A DNA stretch of 55,403 nucleotides from Hyphomicrobiales bacterium (GTDB lineage: Bacteria; Pseudomonadota; Alphaproteobacteria; Rhizobiales; Beijerinckiaceae), in assembly GCA_026400555.1 (NCBI GenBank), contig JAPLOW010000141.1:33356-88758 (forward strand), written 5' to 3'. The notes under the pieces are model-generated. The model made no database searches. It was not told the origin of the DNA and saw only the letters and a program-made list of their open reading frames with translations. The position numbers were made by a program, and so were the translations under genes. Below, piece after piece: positions 17,489-26,051 of the stretch; within the stretch, counting starts at the first letter, position 1, and each line of letters opens with the position of its first letter.

Positions 17489-18447
17489 TGGCCCTGCTCG
17501 AGGTCGAGAATCTGGGTATTGGCTTCCCCACTGGCGGGCGCATCGTCGAGGTGGTGCGGGGCGTTTCCTTCAAGATCGAGGCCGGTGAGTCGGTGGGGCT
17601 GGTGGGCGAGAGCGGTTCAGGCAAGAGCCAGACCGCCCTTGCGATCATGCGCCTCTTGCGGGAGCCGGGCCGGATCACCCGGGGCGCCGTTCGCTTTGAC
17701 GGAACGGATCTCACGCAGGCTGACGAGGCCACCATGCGCCGCCTGCGCGGCGGGGCGGTGTCGATCGTCTTTCAGGATGCGCTCTCGGGCCTCAACCCGG
17801 TGTTCCCGGTCGGTGTCCAGCTCATGGATGTCATCGCGGCCCATCGCGACGTCACGCGGGAGCAGGCCCGCGAACGTGCGGTTGCGATGCTGAATCTCGT
17901 CGGCATCCGCAATGCCGAAGAGCGCCTCGGGCATTTTCCACACCAGTTCTCCGGCGGTATGCGCCAGCGGGTGCTCATCGCGATGGCCGTGGCCTGCGAG
18001 CCGAAGCTTCTGATCGCGGACGAGCCGACCACAGCCCTCGACGTAACGGTACAGGCGCAGATCGTGGCCCTGTTGCGTGACCTGCGCGAGCGCCTCGGCC
18101 TGTCGTTGCTCTTCATCACCCACAATCTCGACCTGATGGGCGAAATCTGCAGCCGGGCCGTCGTGCTCTACGGCGGCCTGATGATGGAGGATTCGCCGGT
18201 TGAGACGCTGTTCACGGCGCCGAGCCACCCCTACTCGCGCGCCTTGCTCGATTGCGTGCCACGCCTTGAGGATGAACCCGGCATGCTGCGACCGATCGAG
18301 GGAGCCGCCTTCACCCTTGCGACTGCGGAGGCAGGTTGTCCCTTCGCGCCGCGCTGCGTGCTGGCGGATGCCCGCTGCGGCAGGGAGCATCCGCCCGAAA
18401 CCGGACAGCATCCCCATCGCATAGCCTGCTGGTGGAGCGGATCATGA
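17488..18447 (+). CDS. ABC transporter ATP-binding protein, DppD/OppD type (transporter 2)
   Basis: This 319-residue ATPase has a consensus set of motifs: Walker A GESGSGKSQ, Q-loop IVFQDALS, signature FSGGMRQR, Walker B LLIADEPTTALD and H-loop FITHNL. The C-terminal oligopeptide domain has 'CPFAPRCVLADARCGREHP' plus a later Cys, the four-cysteine pattern found in DppD/OppD that can bind a [4Fe-4S] cluster in some members. It pairs with the DppF-type protein encoded next (4-bp overlap). In contrast to the fused ATPase of transporter 1, no motif is degenerate. Confidence 0.9.
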   Translation: MALLEVENLGIGFPTGGRIVEVVRGVSFKIEAGESVGLVGESGSGKSQTALAIMRLLREPGRITRGAVRFDGTDLTQADEATMRRLRGGAVSIVFQDALSGLNPVFPVGVQLMDVIAAHRDVTREQARERAVAMLNLVGIRNAEERLGHFPHQFSGGMRQRVLIAMAVACEPKLLIADEPTTALDVTVQAQIVALLRDLRERLGLSLLFITHNLDLMGEICSRAVVLYGGLMMEDSPVETLFTAPSHPYSRALLDCVPRLEDEPGMLRPIEGAAFTLATAEAGCPFAPRCVLADARCGREHPPETGQHPHRIACWWSGS

Positions 18448-19262
18448 GCGCGCTTCTGGAGCTCGACGGCGTCAGCAAGACCTACGAGATGGAGAGCCGG
18501 ATCATTCCGCGCCTGCTCGGACGGAGGCGGCCGCTGCTGGCCGTCAACAATGTCAGCCTGACGGCGACGCGCGGCGAGGTGCTCGGCCTTGTGGGCGAAA
18601 GCGGCTGCGGCAAGTCAACATTGGCACGCATCATCCTGAGGCTTGACGCACCAAGCGACGGGCGCATCCTGTTCGACGGCCACGACATCGCACCCATGTC
18701 CCGCGCTGCGCTCAAGCCCTTCAGGCGTCGCATCCAGATGGTGTTTCAGGATGCCAACTCGTCCCTCAATCCGCGCAAATCGGTCGCGCGGCTGATCGGC
18801 GAAGCGCTCGCCGAGATCGCTGTGCCCGAAGCAGACAGGCGTGAGCGCGGCGCGGAACTGCTGAAGCTGGTCGGGCTTGATGGAGCGATGCTCGATCGCT
18901 ATCCGCACGAGCTGTCAGGCGGGCAGCGCCAGCGCATGGCGATCGCGCGTGCCCTCGCGATGGGACCCGAACTGCTGGTCGCCGACGAGCCGGTCTCGTC
19001 GCTGGATGTGTCGCTTCAGGCGCAGATTCTGCGGCTTCTGATGGACCTTCGCAGCCGTCTTGGCCTGACAATGATCTTCATCAGCCACGATCTGGCACTG
19101 GTCCATCATCTGTGTTCTTCTGTCGCGGTGATGTGCGCGGGCAGCATCGTCGAGCAGGGAGAAACGCGCCGGATCCTGCATGACCCCGCGCATGAGTACA
19201 CCCGCAAGCTGCTCGGATCGGTTGTCCGCCGTCGCTATAGCCCCATCGCGCCAGTTTCCTGA
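18444..19262 (+). CDS. ABC transporter ATP-binding protein, DppF/OppF type (transporter 2)
   Basis: This 272-residue ATPase starts at ATG 18444 within the stop of dppD (ATGA). The motifs are consensus: Walker A GESGCGKST, Q-loop MVFQDANSSLNP, signature LSGGQRQR, Walker B LLVADEPVSSLD and H-loop FISHDL. It has a short C-terminal tail without the cysteine cluster, as usual for DppF. With the preceding ATPase it forms the heterodimeric motor of transporter 2. The next gene, the racemase-fold protein, starts 37 bp downstream with its own good ribosome site. Confidence 0.9.
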   Translation: MSALLELDGVSKTYEMESRIIPRLLGRRRPLLAVNNVSLTATRGEVLGLVGESGCGKSTLARIILRLDAPSDGRILFDGHDIAPMSRAALKPFRRRIQMVFQDANSSLNPRKSVARLIGEALAEIAVPEADRRERGAELLKLVGLDGAMLDRYPHELSGGQRQRMAIARALAMGPELLVADEPVSSLDVSLQAQILRLLMDLRSRLGLTMIFISHDLALVHHLCSSVAVMCAGSIVEQGETRRILHDPAHEYTRKLLGSVVRRRYSPIAPVS

Positions 19263-19299
19263 AACCTCAAGAGCCAAAGACATCCAACGGAGGATCATC

Positions 19300-20046
19300 A
19301 TGACAGACGCACTGGGATGGCGCAGGAAGTTCGGCGTGCTTGGGCCATCGACCAACACGATCGTGCAGCCCGATTTCGATACGATGCGCCCGTTCGGCGT
19401 GAGCAATCACTACAGCCGGATCTACACGCCCAACGCCAGTGCCGTCAGCAACGAGAGCTTCCGGGCCGGAGCCGAAACCATTGCCGGCAACGTGCTGGAT
19501 GCCGTACGCAGTGTCATGACCTGCGCCCCGGACTATCTCGTGATGGGCATGTCAGCCGTGACCTTTTTCGACGGCGCGAAAGGCGCGGATGCCTTCATCG
19601 CCAAGGTTGAGAACGAGTCCGGTGTGAAGATCAGCGTCGGCAGCCATGCCTGCACGCAGGCCCTCAACGCCTATGGCGGGGTCAGGCGACTGGCGGTGAT
19701 TTCACCGTACTGGCCCGTGATGAACACGGAAGTCGCGCGCTACTTCGGCGACATGGGCTTCAGCGTGGTCAGGGACATTGCGCTTCAGTGCCGGTCCTGG
19801 ACAGGCATCGCCGAGGTGACCACGGACATCTTGCGGGTCAAACTCAGGGAGCTGGACGGGGACGATGTCGACGCCATTGTTCAGGTCGGGACCAACCTGT
19901 CGATGGTCAGGCTCGCCGCCGCTGCTGAACTGTGGCTCGGAAAGCCTGTGATCGCCATCAACACGGCGACCTACTGGCACGCCCTGCGCGCAAACGGCAT
20001 CACCGACAAGATCGATGGCTTCGGCCGTCTCCTCGCGGAGTTCTAG
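19300..20046 (+). CDS. Asp/Glu racemase-fold protein (maleate isomerase / arylmalonate decarboxylase-like), usual cysteines not found
   Basis: This 248-residue protein follows ACGGAGGATCATC at ATG 19300. It has 'GVLGPSTNTIVQPDF' at residues 13-26 and 'AVISPYWPVMN' at 133-142, matching the Asp/Glu racemase superfamily branch with maleate cis-trans isomerase and arylmalonate decarboxylase, which use one or two cysteines in acid-base chemistry. At the position where the first cysteine is expected the sequence reads VMGMSAVTF (Ser85), and at the second VQVGTNLSM (Gly197-Thr198). The three cysteines present (75, 118, 164) lie elsewhere. It may be a non-canonical isomerase, a lyase, or use Ser/Thr. 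Context suggests epimerising or isomerising a hydantoin-pathway intermediate. Confidence 0.75.
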   Translation: MTDALGWRRKFGVLGPSTNTIVQPDFDTMRPFGVSNHYSRIYTPNASAVSNESFRAGAETIAGNVLDAVRSVMTCAPDYLVMGMSAVTFFDGAKGADAFIAKVENESGVKISVGSHACTQALNAYGGVRRLAVISPYWPVMNTEVARYFGDMGFSVVRDIALQCRSWTGIAEVTTDILRVKLRELDGDDVDAIVQVGTNLSMVRLAAAAELWLGKPVIAINTATYWHALRANGITDKIDGFGRLLAEF

Positions 20047-20174
20047 CCGTTCCGCTCACAGGTACCGGGCACAGGCGGAAAACAGGTCTGGAAGTCCTGC
20101 GCGATGGCTGTCAGAGACGGGGTACGGGGAAGGCCCCATCGCGCCGGCCTCCGTCAGCACACGGGTGGACCATC

Positions 20175-21533
20175 ATGTTATCGCTTCATCTTGAGCAGGC
20201 CCTGATCGGCGGTCGGATCGTGGCCGACGTTGAGGTCACCGCGGATGGCGGCGTGATCGCATCGGTCGCCATCGGGGGACAGCCTGCCCCCGATGCCGTC
20301 CGCATTGCAGGGCTCACGCTGCCCGGCCTGCCGAACCTGCACAGCCACGCCTTCCAGCGCGGCATGGCCGGCCTCAGCGAAACGCGCGGCGCCTCGGACG
20401 ACTCGTTCTGGACCTGGCGCGAGGTGATGTACCGTTTTCTGGACAAGCTCTCGCCAGATGACGTTGCTGCAATCGCCGCCCAGGCCTACGCCGAAATGCT
20501 GGAGACGGGCTTCACCGGCGTGTGCGAGTTCCATTACCTGCACCACGATGTCGATGGTGGCCACTATGCCGACATCGCGGCGATGGCGTCGGCCATAGCG
20601 CAGGCTGCGCATGAGACCGGAATCGGCCTGACGCTGCTGCCGGTTTTCTACCGTTTCGGCGGTTTCGGCGCGGCGGCCCCGAGCCATGGCCAGCGCCGTT
20701 TCATCAATGATCCGGACAGCTTTGCGCGGCTGGTGGAGGGCTCGCGCAAGGCGGTGTCCAGCGTTGCGGGCGCCGTCGTCGGCATCGCGCCTCACTCGCT
20801 GCGGGCCGTTGGTGCGGCGGACCTTGAGCAGGTGCGGCAGCTGGCCGGCGGCGCGCCCATCCACATCCATATCGCCGAGCAGGAGAAGGAGGTCGCCGAC
20901 TGCCTTGCCTGGTCAGGGCAGCGACCGGTGGAATGGCTGCTCGACCATGCCGATGTGGACCGGCAATGGTGCCTTATCCATGCCACCCACCTGACGCCGG
21001 CCGAGCGCGATGCGATCGCGGCCAGCGGCTCGGTGGCCGGGCTTTGCCCGGTGACGGAAGCAAGCCTCGGCGACGGCATCTTCGATGGCGTGGCCTTCCT
21101 TGAAAGCGGCGGTGTCCTGGGGGTTGGAACCGATTCCAACATCCAGATCGGTGCCGCCTCCGAACTGCGCCAGCTCGAGTATTCGCAGCGGCTGCGCGAC
21201 CGGCGTCGGGCGCGGCTGGCGCCGGTCGGCGGCTCGGTGGGCCTGTCGCTCTACCAGGCCACTCTTGATGGCGGGGCCCGCGCCAGCGGCCGTGCTGTCG
21301 GGGCGATTGCGCCCGGATGTGAGGCCGATCTCGTCACGCTCGATCTCGATCATCCGGCGCTCGTGGCGCGCAGCGGGGCCGCGCTGCTCGACAGCGCCGT
21401 CTTTTCGGCCACGGAGATGCCGGTTCGCGAGGTGCGTGTGGGCGGGCGACTCGTCGTCGAGGCGGGCCACCATGTCCATGGCGACGTCATCCGTCAGCGC
21501 TTCCGCTCGGTGATGCGGCGCGTGCTTGGGTGA
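20175..21533 (+). CDS. hutF: formimidoylglutamate deiminase (HutF-type amidohydrolase)
   Basis: This 452-residue amidohydrolase closely follows the HutF pattern: metal site 'NLHSHAFQRGMAGL' (His56, His58), 'VCEFHYLHHD', 'IAPHSLRAV', 'HIHIAEQEKE' (His232, Glu235), 'CLIHATHLT' (His269) and 'GVGTDSNIQI' (Asp320). These numbers fit the catalytic set known for Pseudomonas HutF. HutF hydrolyses N-formimino-L-glutamate to N-formyl-glutamate and ammonia in histidine degradation. ATG 20175 is chosen since homology starts at once; the 128-bp gap from the previous gene shows no signal. No hutH, hutU, hutI or hutG is in the window, so the substrate in this cluster may differ. Its stop abuts the convergent flavoprotein gene. 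Confidence 0.87.
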   Translation: MLSLHLEQALIGGRIVADVEVTADGGVIASVAIGGQPAPDAVRIAGLTLPGLPNLHSHAFQRGMAGLSETRGASDDSFWTWREVMYRFLDKLSPDDVAAIAAQAYAEMLETGFTGVCEFHYLHHDVDGGHYADIAAMASAIAQAAHETGIGLTLLPVFYRFGGFGAAAPSHGQRRFINDPDSFARLVEGSRKAVSSVAGAVVGIAPHSLRAVGAADLEQVRQLAGGAPIHIHIAEQEKEVADCLAWSGQRPVEWLLDHADVDRQWCLIHATHLTPAERDAIAASGSVAGLCPVTEASLGDGIFDGVAFLESGGVLGVGTDSNIQIGAASELRQLEYSQRLRDRRRARLAPVGGSVGLSLYQATLDGGARASGRAVGAIAPGCEADLVTLDLDHPALVARSGAALLDSAVFSATEMPVREVRVGGRLVVEAGHHVHGDVIRQRFRSVMRRVLG

Positions 21534-22202
21534 TCAGAGGAAGGTCGCGATCTCCGGCAGCCTCTTGCGGGTGATGGCCGGGACGGTGGCTCCATCCGCA
21601 GGGTAGCCGACGACCAGCAGGATCAGGGCCTTCTCGTTGTCAGGCCGTCCGCAGATATCGTTCAGGAAGTTCATTGGCGCGGGCGTGTGCGTCAGCGTCG
21701 CCAGTCCTGCCTGATGCAGGGAGGCAATCAGCAGCCCCGTCGCGATGCCGACCGACTCGGGCACATAGTAGTGCTTGATCTTCTTGCCCTTGGCATCGTG
21801 CCCCCAACGCTGGGCGAAGATCACGATCAGCCAAGGCGCGATGTCGAGGAACGGCTTCTGGTCATCGGTGCCGAGATGGGCGAGCGCGCCGAGCCATTCT
21901 TCGCCCGCGCGGCCTGCATAGAAGGCGCGCTCTTCCTCTTCCGCACCCTCGCGGATTCGGGCTTTGATCGCTTGCGTCGAGATGCAGACAAAGGTCCAGG
22001 GTTGTTGGTTCGCCCCCGAGGGGGCCGTACCCGCCGTCATGACAGCCGTCTCGATCAGGTCGCGCGGCACCGGCCTGTCCGAAAAATCGCGCACTGTGCG
22101 CCGGCGCTGCATGAGCGCATGGAAGGCCTCGGCTTTGGCTTGCATGGTGGCGGCGGGAAGCTCGACAAAGGCGAGCGGGATCGTTGCGTGTGGCTTGGGC
22201 AT
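21534..22202 (-). CDS. iodotyrosine deiodinase-like FMN reductase (nitroreductase superfamily)
   Basis: This 222-residue flavoprotein (start ATG at 22202) resembles iodotyrosine deiodinase more than ordinary nitroreductases. Shared segments are [13 protein letters not shown], '[17 protein letters not shown]', '[27 protein letters not shown]' and [10 protein letters not shown]. The substrate-binding triad of the deiodinase (Glu-Tyr-Lys, spaced 4 and 21 residues) is present as Glu91, Tyr95 and Lys116, with the same spacing as human 157-161-182. That family reductively dehalogenates halotyrosines with FMN. In bacteria the physiological role is unclear. It stands alone and convergent to hutF, and is divergent from polA across a 157-bp gap. 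Confidence 0.8.
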   Translation of the reverse strand: MPKPHATIPLAFVELPAATMQAKAEAFHALMQRRRTVRDFSDRPVPRDLIETAVMTAGTAPSGANQQPWTFVCISTQAIKARIREGAEEEERAFYAGRAGEEWLGALAHLGTDDQKPFLDIAPWLIVIFAQRWGHDAKGKKIKHYYVPESVGIATGLLIASLHQAGLATLTHTPAPMNFLNDICGRPDNEKALILLVVGYPADGATVPAITRKRLPEIATFL

Positions 22203-22359
22203 GATGCAGCACCATAAATATCCGTCAGCGGACCGCAACGCGGCCATCCTCAAAAGGTGTCTTCCCCGGCGGCCCGACGGGCCGGGGATAACACCACAGA
22301 TGCGGGCAGTTCCCCAACTCGCCATGGACCCGCGCAGTCACGCGCTTTATGGTCCGGCT

Positions 22360-25329
22360 ATGACTGACCAGATGCCTGCCATATCGCCTGATGATCACCT
22401 CGTCCTTGTCGACGGCTCAGGCTACATCTTCCGCGCCTACCATGCGCTGCCGCCGCTGACGCGCAAGTCGGACGGCCTGCCGGTGGGCGCTGTTGCAGGC
22501 TTCTGCAACATGCTGTGGCGGCTGCTGCGCGACAAGATCGATGGCGAGAAGGCGACGCATATCGCCGTGATCTTCGATTCCTCGTCGGACACGTTCCGCA
22601 ACCAGATCTACGATCAGTACAAGGCCAACCGCACCGAGCCGCCGGAGGATCTGCGCCCGCAATTCGGGCTGATCCGCGCCGCCACCCGCGCCTTCGACCT
22701 GCCGTCCATTGAGATGCGTGGCTTTGAGGCCGACGATCTCATCGCCACCTATGCCCGTATCGCGGCAGAGGCGGGGGCGAACGTCACCATCATCTCGTCC
22801 GACAAGGACCTGATGCAGCTGATCAATGACCGCGTCACCATGTTCGACACCATGAAGGACAAGCGCATCGACGCGCCCGAGGTGATCGAGAAGTTCGGCG
22901 TGCCGCCGGACAAGGTGGTGGAGGTGCAGTCGCTCTCCGGCGATTCGGTCGACAATGTTCCCGGCGTGCCCGGCATCGGCATCAAGACGGCGGCGCAGCT
23001 GGTGGCCGAGTATGGTGATCTCGAGGGCATTCTCGCTGCCGCGCAGGCGGGCAAGATCACCCAGACCAAGCGGCGTGAATCTCTGATCGAGCATGCGGAG
23101 AAGGCGCGCATCTCGAAAAAGCTGGTCATGCTCGACGCCAATGTGCCGCTGGAAGTACCGATCGGCGACCTGCGCGTCGCCACACCCGACCCGCGCAACC
23201 TGATCGCCTTCCTCAAAGCGATGGAGTTCAACACCGTCACCCGCCGCGTCGCCGAGGCTTATGAGGCGGACGCCAGCGCGATCGATCCTGACCCGGCTTT
23301 CGCCATCAAGGGGGCCGGCGCCGGCTGGGGCGAGGGCGATTCTGCGCCAGACACCGAGAGCGATTCACCGCCCTCGTTGTCCGAGCGCGCGGCGCCGAAG
23401 GCGCAATTGGCCAAGGCTGACCCCGTCGGCACGAGCGCAAGGCGCCATGCCGAGCTCTTGGCCGAAGCGGTGAAGGCGCAGCCATTCCGGCGCGAGGCCT
23501 ATGAGACCGTGCGCACCCCCGCCCGCCTCGCCGAATGGGTCGCCATGGCGCGCGAGGCGGGCGTGGTGGCCATCGATACCGAGACGACCTCTCTGGACGC
23601 CATGGTCGCGGAACTGGTGGGCTTCTCTCTCGCAGTCGGGCCCAATGTCGCCTGCTATGTGCCGCTGCTGCACCGGGGCGGCACGGACCTTTTCGGCTCA
23701 GGGCTGGAGCCTGACCAGATCGGCAGCAATGACGCGCTGACGATCCTGAAGCCGTTGCTCGAAGACCCGTCCGTGCTTAAGGTCGGCCAGAACCTCAAAT
23801 ATGACTGGCTGGTGCTGTCGCGCCACGACATCGCCATTCAGCCCGCCGACGACACGATGCTGATGAGCTACGTGCTCGATGCCGGCATCAACAGCCATGG
23901 CATGGACAAGCTGTCCGAACGGCACCTTGGCCACGCCACCATTCCGTTTTCGGAAGTGGCAGGTTCCGGCAAGTCGCTCGTCACCTTCGACCGCGTCGCC
24001 ATCGACAAGGCCACCACCTATGCGGCGGAAGATGCGGATGTGACGCTGCGGCTCTGGCGCATCTTCAAGGCGCGGCTCGCGGCCAGCGGCCGGCAATCGG
24101 TTTACGAGACGCTGGAACGCCCGCTGGTACCGGTTCTGGCGCGGATGGAACGGCGCGGCGTCGCCATCGACCGGCAGATCCTGTCGCGGCTGTCGGGCGA
24201 TTTCGCCCAGAAGGCAGCGGCGCTCGAAGACGAAATCCAGCAGATCGTCGGCGAGAAATTCAATGTCGGCAGCCCCAAGCAGCTTGGCGACATCCTGTTT
24301 GGCAAGCTCGGCCTGCCTGGCGGCAAGAAGACCGTGACAGGCCAGTGGGCCACCGGTGCCGGCGCGCTCGAGGACCTCGCAGAGCAGGGGCATGTCCTGC
24401 CCGCCCGCATTCTCGACTGGCGCCAGCTGACCAAGCTCAAATCGACCTACACCGATGCGCTGCCGACCTATCTCAACGCGCAGACGGGCCGCATCCACAC
24501 CTCCTTTTCACTGGCCGCCACCACCACCGGGCGGCTCTCCTCCTCCGAGCCGAACCTGCAGAACATCCCGGTGCGCAATGCCGAAGGCCGGCAGATCCGA
24601 ACCGCCTTCATCCCCGAAAAGGGCATGAAGCTGGTCTCTGCGGACTACAGCCAGATCGAGCTGCGCCTGCTGGCGCATATCGCCGATATCCCGCAGCTTC
24701 GGCAGGCCTTTGCCGATGGCATCGACATTCATGCCATGACGGCGTCCGAGATGTTCGGCGTGCCGGTCAAGGATATGCCGGCTGAGGTGCGACGCCGGGC
24801 GAAGGCGATCAATTTCGGCATCATCTACGGCATTTCCGCCTTCGGCCTTGCCAACCAGCTTGGCATCAGCCGTGAGGAGGCCGGGGCCTACATCAGGAAG
24901 TATTTCGAGCGCTTTCCCGGAATCCGCGCCTACATGGACGAGACCAAGGCCTTCGTGCGCGCCAACGGCTTTGTCACCACCATCTTCGGCCGCGTCTGTC
25001 ACTATCCGGATGCGTCGTCCTCGAACCCGCAGATGCGCGCCTTCGTCGAGCGCCAGGCGATCAACGCGCCGATCCAGGGCTCGGCCTCGGATATCATCCG
25101 CCGTGCCATGATCCGCATGGAAGACGCTCTGGAATCGGCGCGCCTCAATGTGCGCATGCTGCTGCAGGTGCATGACGAACTGGTGTTCGAGGTTCCGGAC
25201 AGCGAGGGCGAGCGCGCCCTGCCGATCATCCGGAAGGTGATGGTCGATGCGCCGCTGCCGGCGCTCGCGCTGAAAGTGCCGCTTCAGGTCGATGCCCGCG
25301 CCGCCGGCAACTGGGACGAGGCGCACTGA
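22360..25329 (+). CDS. polA: DNA polymerase I
   Basis: This 989-residue PolA (start ATG 22360; ATG 22324 is an in-frame alternative) has three domains. The 5'-3' exonuclease (about 1-300) carries 'LVDGSGYIFRAYHALPPL' and the helix-hairpin-helix region 'GVPGIGIKTAAQL'. A proofreading 3'-5' exonuclease (about 370-570) has 'VAIDTETTSLD' with the DxE metal pair. The polymerase domain has motif A 'DYSQIELRLLAH', O-helix 'RRRAKAINFGIIYGIS' and motif C 'QVHDELVFE'. The proofreading motifs look intact. It acts in Okazaki-fragment maturation and repair. Its stop lies 4 bp from the convergent alkB stop. Confidence 0.97.
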   Translation: MTDQMPAISPDDHLVLVDGSGYIFRAYHALPPLTRKSDGLPVGAVAGFCNMLWRLLRDKIDGEKATHIAVIFDSSSDTFRNQIYDQYKANRTEPPEDLRPQFGLIRAATRAFDLPSIEMRGFEADDLIATYARIAAEAGANVTIISSDKDLMQLINDRVTMFDTMKDKRIDAPEVIEKFGVPPDKVVEVQSLSGDSVDNVPGVPGIGIKTAAQLVAEYGDLEGILAAAQAGKITQTKRRESLIEHAEKARISKKLVMLDANVPLEVPIGDLRVATPDPRNLIAFLKAMEFNTVTRRVAEAYEADASAIDPDPAFAIKGAGAGWGEGDSAPDTESDSPPSLSERAAPKAQLAKADPVGTSARRHAELLAEAVKAQPFRREAYETVRTPARLAEWVAMAREAGVVAIDTETTSLDAMVAELVGFSLAVGPNVACYVPLLHRGGTDLFGSGLEPDQIGSNDALTILKPLLEDPSVLKVGQNLKYDWLVLSRHDIAIQPADDTMLMSYVLDAGINSHGMDKLSERHLGHATIPFSEVAGSGKSLVTFDRVAIDKATTYAAEDADVTLRLWRIFKARLAASGRQSVYETLERPLVPVLARMERRGVAIDRQILSRLSGDFAQKAAALEDEIQQIVGEKFNVGSPKQLGDILFGKLGLPGGKKTVTGQWATGAGALEDLAEQGHVLPARILDWRQLTKLKSTYTDALPTYLNAQTGRIHTSFSLAATTTGRLSSSEPNLQNIPVRNAEGRQIRTAFIPEKGMKLVSADYSQIELRLLAHIADIPQLRQAFADGIDIHAMTASEMFGVPVKDMPAEVRRRAKAINFGIIYGISAFGLANQLGISREEAGAYIRKYFERFPGIRAYMDETKAFVRANGFVTTIFGRVCHYPDASSSNPQMRAFVERQAINAPIQGSASDIIRRAMIRMEDALESARLNVRMLLQVHDELVFEVPDSEGERALPIIRKVMVDAPLPALALKVPLQVDARAAGNWDEAH

Positions 25330-25333
25330 TTGA

Positions 25334-25954
25334 TCAGGGCCGCGTGACCCGGCGCAGCGTCAGGTTGATCCGCCCGCCCTGTGGCAGCAGCGTGGAGGTG
25401 CCGGGAATGATCCGGTCGATGCCGTGAAAGGCCAGCCTTGCCGGGCCGCCGAAGCTGAGCGCGTCACCCGACTGCAGTTTCACCGATCTGGTCGGCCCGC
25501 CGCGCGTCGTAGCGCCGACGCGGAACACCCCGGTGTCGCCCAGCGAAACCGAGAGCACCGGCGCGTCGAAATCCTGCTCGTCGCGGTCCTGATGGAGACC
25601 CATCTTCGCAGGGCCGTCATAGAAGTTGACGAGGCAGGCCTCGGGCGGATGCGGATAGGCCGCCAGGGATTGCCAGGCGTCCAGCAGCGCCAGCGGCATC
25701 GGAGGCCATGCCGCACCGGTGTCGGGATGGGTCGGCTGATAGCGATAGCCGTTGATGTCCGACACCCAGCCGAGCGCGCCGCAATTGGTCATCTTCACCG
25801 AGAACGGCTGGCCCGTCCGCGGCATGCGCGGCGTGAACAGCGGCGCGGCCTTCGCCACCTCGCGCAGGCTGGCCACCAGCGCCTCCTGTGCCGCGCGCTC
25901 GAACCAGCCGGGATAGTGCACCACGCCAGGCGCGATCTCGATGCGGTTGCTCAT
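25334..25954 (-). CDS. alkB: alpha-ketoglutarate-dependent DNA alkylation repair dioxygenase AlkB
   Basis: This 206-residue AlkB starts at 25954, supported by AGGAG upstream. Iron ligands are His121-x-Asp123 (LHQDRDEQ) and His177 (AFHGIDR). The 2-oxoglutarate-binding arginines are in 'RINLTLRR' (Arg195, Arg201), the RxNxTxR signature. The nucleotide lid and N-terminal 'PRMPRTGQPFSVKMTNCG' match bacterial AlkB. The enzyme oxidatively demethylates 1-methyladenine and 3-methylcytosine in DNA. It stands convergent with polA and about 100 bp upstream of gpmA's end on the same strand. No ada gene or Ada box is visible nearby. Confidence 0.95.
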   Translation of the reverse strand: MSNRIEIAPGVVHYPGWFERAAQEALVASLREVAKAAPLFTPRMPRTGQPFSVKMTNCGALGWVSDINGYRYQPTHPDTGAAWPPMPLALLDAWQSLAAYPHPPEACLVNFYDGPAKMGLHQDRDEQDFDAPVLSVSLGDTGVFRVGATTRGGPTRSVKLQSGDALSFGGPARLAFHGIDRIIPGTSTLLPQGGRINLTLRRVTRP

Positions 25955-26051
25955 GCTCCTATCTCCTCGAAACGAGCAGGTCGCGGGCCGAACGCGGCGC
26001 ACTGCGCCATGGCGATTGCCAGCATGAGCCGGTCAACTGGCGGACGCGGGG

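Noticed and set aside
22258-22290. GC-rich inverted repeat between the flavoprotein gene and polA
   Set aside because: The arms around CCCCGG...CCGGGG are imperfect beyond 6 bp and no T-run follows, so it is not called as a terminator or regulator.
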